Assembly (NCBI GenBank): GCA_002256435.1
Contig: NKJC01000001.1
Span: 682,001 to 746,000, forward strand
Length of the DNA: 64,000 bases
Direction: 5' to 3'
Source of the DNA: Chitinophagaceae bacterium BSSC1
Lineage (GTDB): Bacteria; Bacteroidota; Bacteroidia; Chitinophagales; Chitinophagaceae
The translations under genes and the position numbers were made by a program. This document shows, piece by piece, positions 43,571-51,379 of this stretch. The notes beneath the pieces are model-generated. The model ran no database searches. It was not told where the DNA came from and saw nothing but the letters and a program-made list of their open reading frames with translations. Each line of letters begins with the position of its first letter. Positions within the stretch are counted from its first letter, which is position 1.

Positions 43571-43966
43571 TTATAATTCCAAAATCAGCTCTTTTACTTT
43601 TCCACTGATATAGTCACGCACTTCATTAAACTGCTCTGGTTCCATATACTTGGGGTCTGGAATTTGCCAATCCACAAATCGTTTGGCAGGCATCCAAGGA
43701 CAAGCATCGCCACAGCCCATGGTTACCACCGCGTCAAATGGGGCATACTGTTCAACTTCTTGCAAAGACTTGCTGTCATGAGTAGATAAATCATAACCTA
43801 ACTCTTTCATGGCGGCTATAGCTTTGGGATTCACAATCCCACTAGGTTTGCTACCCGCACTATAGGCTTCTATATTTCCCGCACCATGAATCAGCGCAAA
43901 TGCTTGACTCATCTGGCTTCTATTGCTGTTTTCAACACAAACAAATAAGAGTTTTTTATTTGACAT
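43571..43966 (-). CDS. arsC: Arsenate reductase (low-molecular-weight phosphatase family)
   Basis: ArsC reduces arsenate to arsenite using thiols. The P-loop C10-V-E-N-S-N-R16-S is the CX5R nucleophile motif, and C85 and C89 (T-M-G-C-G-D-A-C-P) provide the redox relay of thioredoxin-type enzymes. At 131 residues it is the normal length. It is the last gene of the minus-strand arsR-arsM-arsC set, 90 bases after arsM, with a heptameric repeat array in that gap. The product arsenite would be the substrate of ArsM. Confidence 0.92.
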   Translation of the reverse strand: MSNKKLLFVCVENSNRSQMSQAFALIHGAGNIEAYSAGSKPSGIVNPKAIAAMKELGYDLSTHDSKSLQEVEQYAPFDAVVTMGCGDACPWMPAKRFVDWQIPDPKYMEPEQFNEVRDYISGKVKELILEL

Positions 43967-44019
43967 CTACTAGAATTTAAATTGCTTTTTTATTTTAATT
44001 GCAAATCCTTCAATTTTTT

Positions 44020-44054
44020 TTCACTCTTCATTCTTCACTCTTCACTCTTCACTT
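44020..44054. repeat. Five tandem heptamers (TTCACTC-type) between arsM and arsC
   Basis: Units read TTCACTC, TTCATTC, TTCACTC, TTCACTC, TTCACTT from 44020 to 44054. They sit in the 90-base gap of the ars operon, right after the arsM stop on the minus strand. Confidence 0.8.
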
Positions 44055-44056
44055 AT

Positions 44057-44905
44057 TTAGCAGCATCCAGAACCTGGTGCACAACAAGCTTTTTCTTCTA
44101 CGGGTTTATCAGCATATACAGTAATTGAATAAATACCCATACCACTATTTCTGAACTGTTCAATTTCAGCTTTTGATAAATAGTTGATTAAAATATCATC
44201 CGGAATAATAATCTCTTTGCTTTTTTGGATGGTGATATTTTTAAAACCAGTTGTTTCAATTAATTCCATATATACTGCTTTCTGAATGGCTCCAGATACG
44301 CATCCAGCATACATTTCAGCAGCTTGCTTTAATTGTGTTGGCAATTGTCCTTCTAATACAATATCAGAAATACTAAAATGTCCGCCTGGTTTTAATACGC
44401 GATATACTTCAGATAATACATTGAATTTATTGGGCACCAAATTCAACACGCAATTACTCACAACTACATCAGCCATATTTGCAGATACAGGCATTTGTTC
44501 AATATCGCCCAAGCGAAATTCTACATTGTGGAAATTCAATTTTTCCGCATTGAGTCTGGCTTTGGCAATCATTTGCTCTGTAAAATCAATCCCAATTACT
44601 TTTCCCAATGGACCTGTGGCCGCGCGTGCAACAAAGCAATCATTACCTGCTCCACTACCCAAATCAATCACGGTATCACCTTCTTTGATTTTGGCAAATG
44701 CAGTTGGCAAACCACATCCCAGCCCAAGATCTGCATCAGCATTATAGCCTTTCAAATTGGTATAGTCATCTGTCATGATATTGTATACTTCGGTACTACA
44801 ACCACCCGCACCACAACATGATGATGCATTGTCTTCTCTTGACTGCTGCGCAATGGCTGCGTATTTTTCTTTCACCAATGCCTTTAATTCATTTTCGTTT
44901 TTCAT
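44057..44905 (-). CDS. arsM: Arsenite S-adenosylmethionine methyltransferase
   Basis: ArsM methylates arsenite with SAM. The 282-residue protein has the SAM motif V-I-D-L-G-S-G-A-G-N-D (79-89), conserved arsenic-binding cysteines C64 (G-L-G-C-G-L-P) and C202 (Y-A-G-C-V-S-G-A), an N-terminal cysteine set (C30, C31, C36) and a C-terminal E-K-A-C-C-A-P-G-S-G-C-C tail (C274, C275, C281, C282). The cysteine-rich ends are common in ArsM. It is the middle gene of the ars operon, 39 bases after arsR. Confidence 0.92.
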   Translation of the reverse strand: MKNENELKALVKEKYAAIAQQSREDNASSCCGAGGCSTEVYNIMTDDYTNLKGYNADADLGLGCGLPTAFAKIKEGDTVIDLGSGAGNDCFVARAATGPLGKVIGIDFTEQMIAKARLNAEKLNFHNVEFRLGDIEQMPVSANMADVVVSNCVLNLVPNKFNVLSEVYRVLKPGGHFSISDIVLEGQLPTQLKQAAEMYAGCVSGAIQKAVYMELIETTGFKNITIQKSKEIIIPDDILINYLSKAEIEQFRNSGMGIYSITVYADKPVEEKACCAPGSGCC

Positions 44906-44944
44906 GTTCTTATTTTTAGTTTTTTAAAATCATTTTAAATTCCG

Positions 44945-45280
44945 CTAGCAACAAGATTTTCCTTTTTGCAATTGCAGTGCTGAAAACATGCCATTAAAAT
45001 CCTGCATAAATTTTTCCATGGCTTCCCAGTTAATGCAATAACAACTCTTGGGACCTTCAACCGTACCCTTGATTAATCCTGCATTCTTTAATTCTTTTAA
45101 ATGTTGTGATACAGTAGCTTGAGCCAAGGGTAGAATTTCTACAATTCTTCCACAGATACAGGCATTCTCTTTGGCCAACACTTTCATGATGGCAATTCTT
45201 GCTGGGTGTGATAAGACTTTTGCAAATGCTGCTAGATCCTGTTCTTGCTGGGTAAATTCGTTTGTTTTTGCGATTGCCAT
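44945..45280 (-). CDS. arsR: ArsR-family metalloregulator
   Basis: The 111-residue winged-helix repressor has an HTH (A-T-V-S-Q-H-L-K-E-L, about 55-64). The inducer-binding cysteines C41 and C43 (N-A-C-I-C-G) occupy the alpha3 position of the E-L-C-V-C-D type, and there are extra cysteines C80, C82, C110 and C111. It heads arsR-arsM-arsC and almost certainly represses its own operon: two near-identical inverted repeats lie just upstream and flank the -7 element. Arsenite binding would release it. Confidence 0.93.
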   Translation of the reverse strand: MAIAKTNEFTQQEQDLAAFAKVLSHPARIAIMKVLAKENACICGRIVEILPLAQATVSQHLKELKNAGLIKGTVEGPKSCYCINWEAMEKFMQDFNGMFSALQLQKGKSCC

Positions 45281-45284
45281 TACT

Positions 45285-45304
45285 TTATCGTTTTTATACG
45301 ATAA
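45285..45304 (-). promoter_or_regulatory. ArsR operator 1
   Basis: Inverted repeat TTATCGT-N6-ACGATAA between the arsR start and its -7 element. Its half-sites match operator 2. Confidence 0.7.
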
Positions 45305-45305
45305 G

Positions 45306-45313
45306 CAAATCTA
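45306..45313 (-). promoter_or_regulatory. -7 element of the ars operon
   Basis: The plus strand reads CAAATCTA, so the minus strand has TAGATTTG, an exact TAnnTTTG match 25 bases before the arsR start. It lies between the two ArsR operators. Confidence 0.55.
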
Positions 45314-45330
45314 GGAGGAATTTTTCATTC

Positions 45331-45346
45331 ATCGTACAAATACGAT
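45331..45346 (-). promoter_or_regulatory. ArsR operator 2
   Basis: Perfect inverted repeat ATCGTA-CAAA-TACGAT. The central CAAA (TTTG on the minus strand, 23 bases from the -7 box) is a candidate -33 element, so bound repressor would block RNA polymerase. Confidence 0.7.
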
Positions 45347-45398
45347 AAAATATTTTTTTGAATGGCAATTTTACAGCTAGTCAGTGATGATATGATGG

Positions 45399-46379
45399 CT
45401 ATTTGACTAAATATGGCCCCTGTTTGTTCCATCCAACTGGCACACTGGAAAGAAACCAGGTTTTGCCCTTGTCTTTATTTCCTTGAAAAAATAAATGGTA
45501 TTTGCCGTCTTCTGCTTTGAATATTTTTGGATGTCCACTCTCACTTTCATTCCAAGAACCGGGTGCTCCATTAGTTAAAAATGGTTGATCAGATAGACGT
45601 TTCCAATGAATGCCATCTTTGCTAACTGCTACACCAATTTGTTGTGGCTCGTTATTATAAGCACCCGCATAAAACATATACAATTGCTTACCCACTTGTA
45701 TACAGGAAGCCGCTTCTATGCAATTCTTTTCCCAAGACAGTTCTGGTTTGAGCATGGGCATTCCTGCAACTTCTTTCCAAGATGTTCTTGAAAAATCAGA
45801 TGCTAATGCTGCAGTTGCAACGCCCTGCTGTTGTATCTTATAGGCCGTATCTCTAGTAGCGTAGTATAAAAAATATTTTCCTTTGAAGGCTATTACTTCT
45901 GCATCAATGGCCCTTCCACAAGTCCAGTCAGATATGGTAGGCCGGAAGATGGGATTGCTTGCATCTTTTGTAAAATCTATTCCATTGTTAGATACTGCAT
46001 GACAGATAGCATCGGCCCTGCCATTACCATATGACTGATAAAATAAATGCAATTGACCGTCTTTGATCAGTGCAGATGGAGCGCAGATACCTTTGGTTTC
46101 AACTGAGTCTAAACTTGGTTTTAGATTTCCTTTTTTTTGCCAGTTGACTAAGTCATTACTTGTTGCAATACCAATATACCAAGTCTTTCTATTGGCATCT
46201 GGCACGGAATAATACATCCAATATGTTCCTTTAAAATAGATCACATAGGGATCTTTTGCATAAGGTCTATCAGCAACGTCTCTGTCTCCATAATACATGG
46301 CTGGAGTCTGTGCCATTGGCGATGCTATAGCTAATAAGTGCAGCAAACTAAGTAAAACAATGGTTTTGAAATGGCCCAT
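45399..46379 (-). CDS. Exported GH43-like five-bladed propeller glycosidase
   Basis: The 326-residue protein has a signal peptide ending S-P-M-A-Q (about residue 24) and a five-bladed propeller of the GH43/GH32/GH117 group. Candidate catalytic acids are D43 (A-K-D-P-Y-V-I), D159 (A-I-D-A-E-V-I) and E222 (C-I-E-A-A-S-C), in the expected order base, modulator, acid. Substrate is not predictable; arabinose-, xylose- or galactose-type linkages are usual. It lies upstream of the ars promoter on the same strand but is not part of that operon. Confidence 0.78.
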   Translation of the reverse strand: MGHFKTIVLLSLLHLLAIASPMAQTPAMYYGDRDVADRPYAKDPYVIYFKGTYWMYYSVPDANRKTWYIGIATSNDLVNWQKKGNLKPSLDSVETKGICAPSALIKDGQLHLFYQSYGNGRADAICHAVSNNGIDFTKDASNPIFRPTISDWTCGRAIDAEVIAFKGKYFLYYATRDTAYKIQQQGVATAALASDFSRTSWKEVAGMPMLKPELSWEKNCIEAASCIQVGKQLYMFYAGAYNNEPQQIGVAVSKDGIHWKRLSDQPFLTNGAPGSWNESESGHPKIFKAEDGKYHLFFQGNKDKGKTWFLSSVPVGWNKQGPYLVK

Positions 46380-46577
46380 ATAGACAGTTAGGAATAGTTA
46401 GAACTCTAAAGTAGGTCAGAACCAGCTTTGCCCCATCAAATGGCAGAGATTTTCCGCCATTTATCAAGAAATGGCTCCGTTTGTCATTTGGAAAATTTTT
46501 ACAAAAATTCTATTACACTGATAATCAATTAATTATATTATACCTATTACAACCCGTTACCGATTACCTGAAAAAAC
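46380..46577. other. Intergenic region between divergent genes, no gene seen
   Basis: This stretch is AT-rich and holds no convincing frame. An inverted repeat AAATGGC (46438-46444) / GCCATTT (46456-46462) and a nearby third AAATGGC copy (46470-46476) are visible. GTTAG repeats near 46387-46400 may belong to the promoter of the GH43-like gene. Short frames here lack composition or export signals that would support them. Confidence 0.5.
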
Positions 46578-46604
46578 TTGGTACTATGTGTTGCATAGTA
46601 CCAA
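46578..46604 (+). promoter_or_regulatory. Perfect 11-base-pair palindrome, probable PadR operator
   Basis: TTGGTACTATG (46578-46588) and CATAGTACCAA (46594-46604) pair without mismatch across a five-base spacer. No T-tract follows, so it is not a terminator. It precedes the PadR/PspC gene set; ATGT/ACAT-like centres are typical of PadR sites. CATCTTTG at 46614-46621 is a near-match to a -7 element. Confidence 0.6.
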
Positions 46605-46677
46605 ATATTGTTGCATCTTTGTTCTGTCAAAGGGAAACAACCCCAACAAAAAACAAAAAGACTCAAAATAAAAGATC

Positions 46678-46872
46678 ATGAAAACGCAAAACAACCAACT
46701 ACTGAACAACTTAGAAAAAGTTAGTGGAAACAACTCTTTTCAAGAAACAAGGGAAACCGTGACCAACAACCACAATACCCCAACCCATAAACACAGCTTG
46801 AGCAGTGCAGACCTTTGGAATATCCAACGCATGGCTCGCAGCAGAAGCACCAGAAGATTCCTGGTTTCCTAA
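46678..46872 (+). CDS. Small conserved-looking protein ahead of the PadR regulator
   Basis: The 64-residue frame starts with ATG just after the palindrome and a -7-like element. It is polar and asparagine-rich, then ends in H-S-L-S-S-A-D-L-W-N-I-Q-R-M-A-R and an arginine/serine-rich tail (S-R-S-T-R-R-F-L-V-S). I recall similar L-W-N-I-Q-R endings in short Bacteroidota proteins preceding PadR genes, but cannot confirm it. No export signal. It is the first frame of the transcript, so it may be a small accessory protein or a translated leader. Confidence 0.55.
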   Translation: MKTQNNQLLNNLEKVSGNNSFQETRETVTNNHNTPTHKHSLSSADLWNIQRMARSRSTRRFLVS

Positions 46873-46941
46873 TTCAAGTACCTCAAGTATTCATAACAGG
46901 TCTACCCAAACAAATCAGGGCCGACCACAAAAACTCCGGCT

Positions 46942-47310
46942 ATGGACATTCAGAACACACAAAGTCAAATGCGAAAGGGCGTATTGGAGTTTTGCATTCT
47001 TTCCATCATCCGTCAAGGGGAGGTTTATCCCAGTGACTTGGTGGATAGAATGAAAGCTGCCAACCTTCATATTTTGGAAGGCACTCTCTATCCTTTGCTG
47101 ACGCGATTGAAAAACGCAGGACTATTAACTTACCGTTGGGTGGAAAGCAATAGCGGACCGCCACGCAAATACTTCATCATGACCGATCTAGGTCTGGAAT
47201 TCTACGGAGAACTAGAAAGAACCTGGAAAGAGTTGGCCGATGCAGTACACACATTAACCCAACCTGCAGGAGAACCAGAAGTCTCCACAGAAACCCAACC
47301 CCAACCCTAA
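46942..47310 (+). CDS. PadR-family transcriptional regulator
   Basis: The 122-residue protein has the PadR winged helix: Q-M-R-K-G-V-L-E-F-C-I-L-S-I-I (about 9-23), Y-P-S-D-L-V-D-R-M, E-G-T-L-Y-P-L-L-T-R-L-K (about 46-57) and the wing G-P-P-R-K-Y-F-I-M-T. PadR regulators with PspC-domain genes downstream usually control envelope-stress or lipid-related membrane proteins. It likely binds the palindrome at 46578-46604 and so represses itself and the PspC gene. It lies 102 bases before that gene. Confidence 0.9.
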   Translation: MDIQNTQSQMRKGVLEFCILSIIRQGEVYPSDLVDRMKAANLHILEGTLYPLLTRLKNAGLLTYRWVESNSGPPRKYFIMTDLGLEFYGELERTWKELADAVHTLTQPAGEPEVSTETQPQP

Positions 47311-47412
47311 CCACACAAAAATAACTGACATGAAATGAGCATTGAAAATTTTTGATTCAAACTAGAATTTTCAAAAGCGAATTACATGTAGCCAAACTCA
47401 AACTAAAGAGAC

Positions 47413-49638
47413 ATGAAAAAGGTAATTAATATAAACTTCCAAGGCAGGGTAATCCCCATTGAAGAATCTGCCTATGACATACTGAAGCAGTATGTGGATA
47501 GTTTACGCAAATTCTTTGCCAATGAAGAAGGTCGTGATGAGATCATCAATGATATTGAAGGCCGAATTGCCGAACTATTTGGCGAAAGCTTGAAAAAAGG
47601 CGCCACCTGTATTACAGAGGAAACCGTGAACGGTATCATTGCCAGCATGGGTAGACCAGAAGACTTTGAAGGTGAAGAATCCAACGTAAAATCACAATTG
47701 GGTGGCGAAGGCAAACAATCACAAAGCAGTTACCAGTTTTCTCCTAATGACGCTCCTAGAGGACGTTTATATAGAGATGACAATGATAAATTGTTAGGTG
47801 GTGTCTGCAGTGGGGTAGCCAATTATTTGAGACTGGATCCTACTATTGTAAGATTGGTCTTAGCACTGATTGCATTCCTTGGTGGTAGCGGTATTCTATT
47901 GTATATCTTACTTTGGATTATCCTTCCTTCAAAACCACTAGTCAATACGGTTTCTACCAAAAGACTATATCGTAATCCAGACGAGAAAGTCATTGCTGGT
48001 GTTGCAAGCGGAATCTCAGCTTATTTTGATATAGCTGTTTGGATTCCAAGGTTAATCTTTGTATTCCCCTTGGTAACCGGTGTGATCTCTAGTATTTTCC
48101 GTCACAGTTTTTGGTGGGATGGAGATCCTTTTCCAGGCATTGTATTCGGATCATTTGGAGGAACCCTGTTTATAGTCTATGCCATTCTATGGGCTGTGAT
48201 TCCAGAAGCCAATTCTGCTTCTGAAAAATTAGAAATGCGTGGAGAAAGAGTAGACTTGAACACCATTAAAAATACCATACAAGAAGACTTAGAAGGATTC
48301 AAAAGCCGCGCAGAAAAATGGGGTGGAGAAGTGAGTGCTAAAGCGCAGGAATTTGGTTCTGAAGTAAAACAAACCTTTACAGAAAAGGGTGCACAATTTG
48401 GTAGCGAGATGCAATTTGTTGCCAAGAAAAGTAAGTTCAGCATTTTCAAAGTGTTTGGCTTTATTTTCAAAGCGTTCTTTCTCTTTATTGCTGGTGTAAT
48501 AGCATTTGCACTCTTGGTAGCACTATTGGCTTTCTTAGTGGCAGGAGTAGGTGTATTTCCTTTAAAGAATTTCTTCTTGGAAGGTTTCTGGCAGAACTTC
48601 CTAGCCTGGTCTACCCTTTTATTATTCCTTGGTGTACCTGTAGTAGCATTTACTACCTGGGTGATCCGCAGAATCATGGGTGTAAAATCTGGTAACAAAT
48701 CTATAGGATTCACTTTTGCAGGTATGTGGGTATTGGGATTGATTTCTGCACTTACCTTGGCTTTCTTAATCTCAGAAAACTTTGATGCAAGAGCAAGGGA
48801 GAAAGCAGAGTTAACCATTAAACAACCAGCTACGGGTAAGATGATTGTAACAGTTCCAGAAAGCAAGGTAAAAGTATATGGCAGATGGTTGAAACTAGAT
48901 GGCTTAATCTCAATGACAGATGATAGTTTGTTTCTCAACAATGTGCGCATTCACTTGATCAAGAGTAAAGACAGTTTGTTTCATATTGAATCTACCAAGT
49001 ACAGCAATGGCAGTGATGAGAGCTCTGCACTAAAAAATATCAAAGAGATGAACTATGGTATTAACCAACAAGACAGTACCGTTTATCTTGATAGAGGTTT
49101 TTCTGTACAACGTGGCACTAAATTCCGCAACCAGGGCGTAGTAATCACCATTCAAATTCCAGTTGGCAAACGCATCTTGATTGACAAAAAGGTACAACGC
49201 AGATTAAATCATTTTAGCCTGAACAATGGTAGGAATGATTGGGATTCTGACGAAGACTGGAATGACTACTACGGATGGGATTCAGATGTGGAATATGTAA
49301 TGACAACTGGTGGCTTGGAAAGAATCAAAGACAATAAGAAAATTGACAAGGTTGAATCAACTGACCAAGACAATGACGGTGTATCTGATGCTGTAGAAGA
49401 GTACAAGAAAAGTAAGGAAGAATTGAGAAAAGAATATGAGAAGAAGCAGAAAGAAGCAGAAGAACTGAAAAAAGAATTGGACAAGCCTGTTGATACTACA
49501 CAGTACAAATACAAAAAAGCAGTTGTATTGAATACTGAATCAGGTAATAAATCAAATGCTTCTACAAAAAAACCGGTGCAGCAAGAAGAAGAATTGCTAG
49601 AAACACCCAAGCTTTTATTAATGCAAATGGTATTATAA
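47413..49638 (+). CDS. PspC-domain membrane protein with two PspC modules
   Basis: The 741-residue protein starts with a soluble helical domain (1-100; N-I-N-F-Q-G-R-V-I-P-I-E-E-S) common before PspC in Bacteroidota. Two PspC domains follow, marked by R-L-Y-R-D-D-N-D-K-L-L-G-G-V-C-S-G (about 117-133) and R-L-Y-R-N-P-D-E-K-V-I-A-G-V-A-S-G (about 184-200), then several transmembrane helices (about 350-460). The soluble C-terminal half ends in a charged coiled-coil segment (about 655-700). PspC proteins sense or buffer envelope stress. It is the main target gene of the PadR operon. Confidence 0.88.
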   Translation: MKKVININFQGRVIPIEESAYDILKQYVDSLRKFFANEEGRDEIINDIEGRIAELFGESLKKGATCITEETVNGIIASMGRPEDFEGEESNVKSQLGGEGKQSQSSYQFSPNDAPRGRLYRDDNDKLLGGVCSGVANYLRLDPTIVRLVLALIAFLGGSGILLYILLWIILPSKPLVNTVSTKRLYRNPDEKVIAGVASGISAYFDIAVWIPRLIFVFPLVTGVISSIFRHSFWWDGDPFPGIVFGSFGGTLFIVYAILWAVIPEANSASEKLEMRGERVDLNTIKNTIQEDLEGFKSRAEKWGGEVSAKAQEFGSEVKQTFTEKGAQFGSEMQFVAKKSKFSIFKVFGFIFKAFFLFIAGVIAFALLVALLAFLVAGVGVFPLKNFFLEGFWQNFLAWSTLLLFLGVPVVAFTTWVIRRIMGVKSGNKSIGFTFAGMWVLGLISALTLAFLISENFDARAREKAELTIKQPATGKMIVTVPESKVKVYGRWLKLDGLISMTDDSLFLNNVRIHLIKSKDSLFHIESTKYSNGSDESSALKNIKEMNYGINQQDSTVYLDRGFSVQRGTKFRNQGVVITIQIPVGKRILIDKKVQRRLNHFSLNNGRNDWDSDEDWNDYYGWDSDVEYVMTTGGLERIKDNKKIDKVESTDQDNDGVSDAVEEYKKSKEELRKEYEKKQKEAEELKKELDKPVDTTQYKYKKAVVLNTESGNKSNASTKKPVQQEEELLETPKLLLMQMVL

Positions 49639-49728
49639 ACTCGGTTGAAGTTGGGAATAAAAGGACCCCGTTCTGATCTCGGGATGGGGTTCTCCCTTTC
49701 ATAAAAAATTAAACTCAAAACTACTAGC

Positions 49729-50124
49729 ATGAGAAAAATACTAATGGTCATGGTACTAGGGATTTTTATAATGGCAGGTTTTTTCTGCTTTGCATTGTAC
49801 CATCTTGCCAACAATACAGATATCAATATCACGGTCAATGACTCAGATGATATTTATAGGGTGGAAGCTAGTTATGGCAAAGAACAAAGCAAAAGGATCC
49901 TTAGTTATGTAGACGCAGAGCTGAATAATACCAAACGTTTTAGAAATACCCATTTAGACGAAGACGTAGACTTAGATCTAAACACCCATTTTCATATTAA
50001 TACGGAGCCAGGGCATTTAGAGATTACGGTAGACAAGGATGAAAATGACCCAGAAACCATTGAAAAATTCAAACGCATTACAGAGGGAATTAAAGTCAGG
50101 CTCTCTACAGGAGAAAATGAATAA
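49729..50124 (+). CDS. Small membrane-anchored protein of the PadR/PspC operon
   Basis: The 131-residue protein has one N-terminal hydrophobic helix (I-L-M-V-M-V-L-G-I-F-I-M-A-G-F-F, residues 4-19), then a soluble acidic domain with T-D-I-N-I-T-V-N-D-S-D and D-L-D-L-N-T-H-F-H-I-N-T-E-P. The repeated acidic, asparagine-rich beta-like pattern recalls the C-terminal part of the PspC protein upstream. It follows that gene by 90 bases and is followed by a strong terminator, so it likely closes the operon. Function unknown. Confidence 0.7.
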   Translation: MRKILMVMVLGIFIMAGFFCFALYHLANNTDINITVNDSDDIYRVEASYGKEQSKRILSYVDAELNNTKRFRNTHLDEDVDLDLNTHFHINTEPGHLEITVDKDENDPETIEKFKRITEGIKVRLSTGENE

Positions 50125-50141
50125 AAAAGCATTCGTTTTTG

Positions 50142-50166
50142 AAAAGCGCCCTCAGTGGCGCTTTTT
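50142..50166 (+). terminator. Intrinsic terminator of the PadR/PspC operon
   Basis: AAAAGCGCC (50142-50150) pairs with GGCGCTTTT (50157-50165) across a six-base loop, with T residues after it. Confidence 0.85.
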
Positions 50167-50192
50167 TATTTTTATAGCCACCCCGCATCGCT

Positions 50193-50200
50193 TATTTTTG
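50193..50200 (+). promoter_or_regulatory. -7 element TATTTTTG for gcvT
   Basis: An exact TAnnTTTG match 26 bases before the gcvT ATG, just after the upstream terminator. Confidence 0.5.
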
Positions 50201-50226
50201 CCCACCTAAACAAGTATCACTCAAAG

Positions 50227-51312
50227 ATGAAAAACACCGCATTCACCCAGAAACATATTGCACTAGGCGCCAAGATGGCCGAATTTGCAGGTTATAATAT
50301 GCCCATTAGCTATAGCGGCATCAATGATGAACACGCAGCCGTAAGAAAAAATGCTGGTGTTTTTGACGTGAGCCATATGGGTGAATTTATCCTAAAAGGA
50401 GAAAATGCTCTGGACCTGATTCAGCGCGTTACTTCTAACGATGCTTCAAAAATTACTGATGGTCAAGCCCAATACAGTTGTCTTCCTAACAAAGACGGAG
50501 GTATAGTAGATGACTTGATTGTGTATTGTATGGAATATAATAAGTCCTATATGTTGGTGGTGAACGCCAGCAATATTGAAAAAGACTGGAACTGGATCAG
50601 CAGTTTCAATACCAATGCTGTTGAGATGCACAATATCAGTGAAAAGACCAGTTTATTGGCCATTCAGGGACCAAATGCTACCAAGATTTTGCAACCCTTG
50701 GTAAATGTAGACATCATGAATTTGAAATACTACACTTTTGTAAGAGGTGTATTTGCTGGAGTTGAAAACGTGATCATTAGTGCTACTGGATATACAGGAG
50801 CGGGCGGCGTTGAAATCTATTTTGAAGACAGCAATGGGGCTTCTGATATAATCTGGGATGCCATTTTTGAAGCAGGTGCTGAAGCTGGCATTAAACCCAT
50901 TGGACTTGGTGCCCGCGATACCTTACGTTTAGAAATGGGTTATTGCTTATACGGTAATGATATCAACGATACCACTTCTCCACTAGAAGCAGGATTGGGT
51001 TGGATTACCAAATTCACCAAGGAGTTTACCAACTCAGCCGCTTTAGCCAAACAAAAAGCGGAAGGTGTAACCAAGAAACTGGTTGGATTTGAAATGCTGG
51101 AACGTGGTATTCCTAGACATGATTATTTGATCAAAGACGCAGCTGGTAATCAAATTGGTGTTGTTACCAGTGGTACCCAAGCGCCTTCTTTGAACAAAGC
51201 CATAGGATTGGGTTATGTGGCCACCGCCCATGCTGCAGTTGATTCCGAAATCTATATAGATATTAGAAATAGTTTGGTAAAAGCAAAAGTGGTAAAAGCA
51301 CCTTTTGCATAA
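50227..51312 (+). CDS. gcvT: Aminomethyltransferase, T protein of the glycine cleavage system
   Basis: GcvT transfers the methylene group from aminomethylated lipoyl-GcvH to tetrahydrofolate and releases ammonia. The 361-residue protein has the family motifs [10 protein letters not shown] (20-29), F-D-V-S-H-M-G-E-F (about 45-53), [12 protein letters not shown] and [10 protein letters not shown] start at the ATG at 50227, because an upstream frame to 50155 would run through the preceding terminator. gcvH lies at 61796-62173; no gcvP is in the window. Confidence 0.93.
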   Translation: MKNTAFTQKHIALGAKMAEFAGYNMPISYSGINDEHAAVRKNAGVFDVSHMGEFILKGENALDLIQRVTSNDASKITDGQAQYSCLPNKDGGIVDDLIVYCMEYNKSYMLVVNASNIEKDWNWISSFNTNAVEMHNISEKTSLLAIQGPNATKILQPLVNVDIMNLKYYTFVRGVFAGVENVIISATGYTGAGGVEIYFEDSNGASDIIWDAIFEAGAEAGIKPIGLGARDTLRLEMGYCLYGNDINDTTSPLEAGLGWITKFTKEFTNSAALAKQKAEGVTKKLVGFEMLERGIPRHDYLIKDAAGNQIGVVTSGTQAPSLNKAIGLGYVATAHAAVDSEIYIDIRNSLVKAKVVKAPFA

Positions 51313-51331
51313 ACTTATATAACTAGATAAA

Positions 51332-51366
51332 AAAAGCCCGTCATGATTATTCAATGACGGGCTTTT
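51332..51366. terminator. Bidirectional terminator between gcvT and the M16 peptidase gene
   Basis: AAAAGCCCGTCAT (51332-51344) pairs perfectly with ATGACGGGCTTTT (51354-51366) across a nine-base loop. A runs on one side and T runs on the other allow use by both convergent genes. Confidence 0.88.
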
Positions 51367-51379
51367 AATTTATTAGACA

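Noticed and set aside
44020..44054. CRISPR array
   Set aside because: Units are seven bases with no spacers and no cas genes are nearby.
44286..44747. 153-codon frame antisense to arsM
   Set aside because: Fully overlaps arsM, whose SAM and cysteine motifs are clear.
46481..46681. 66-codon plus-strand frame before the PadR operon
   Set aside because: It runs through the palindrome and -7-like element and ends inside the start of the better-supported 64-residue frame.
48177..48950. Minus-strand frame of 257 codons inside the PspC gene
   Set aside because: It lies wholly antisense to a well-supported gene, shows no family motif, and its lysine/serine/proline-rich composition is that of reversed coding sequence.
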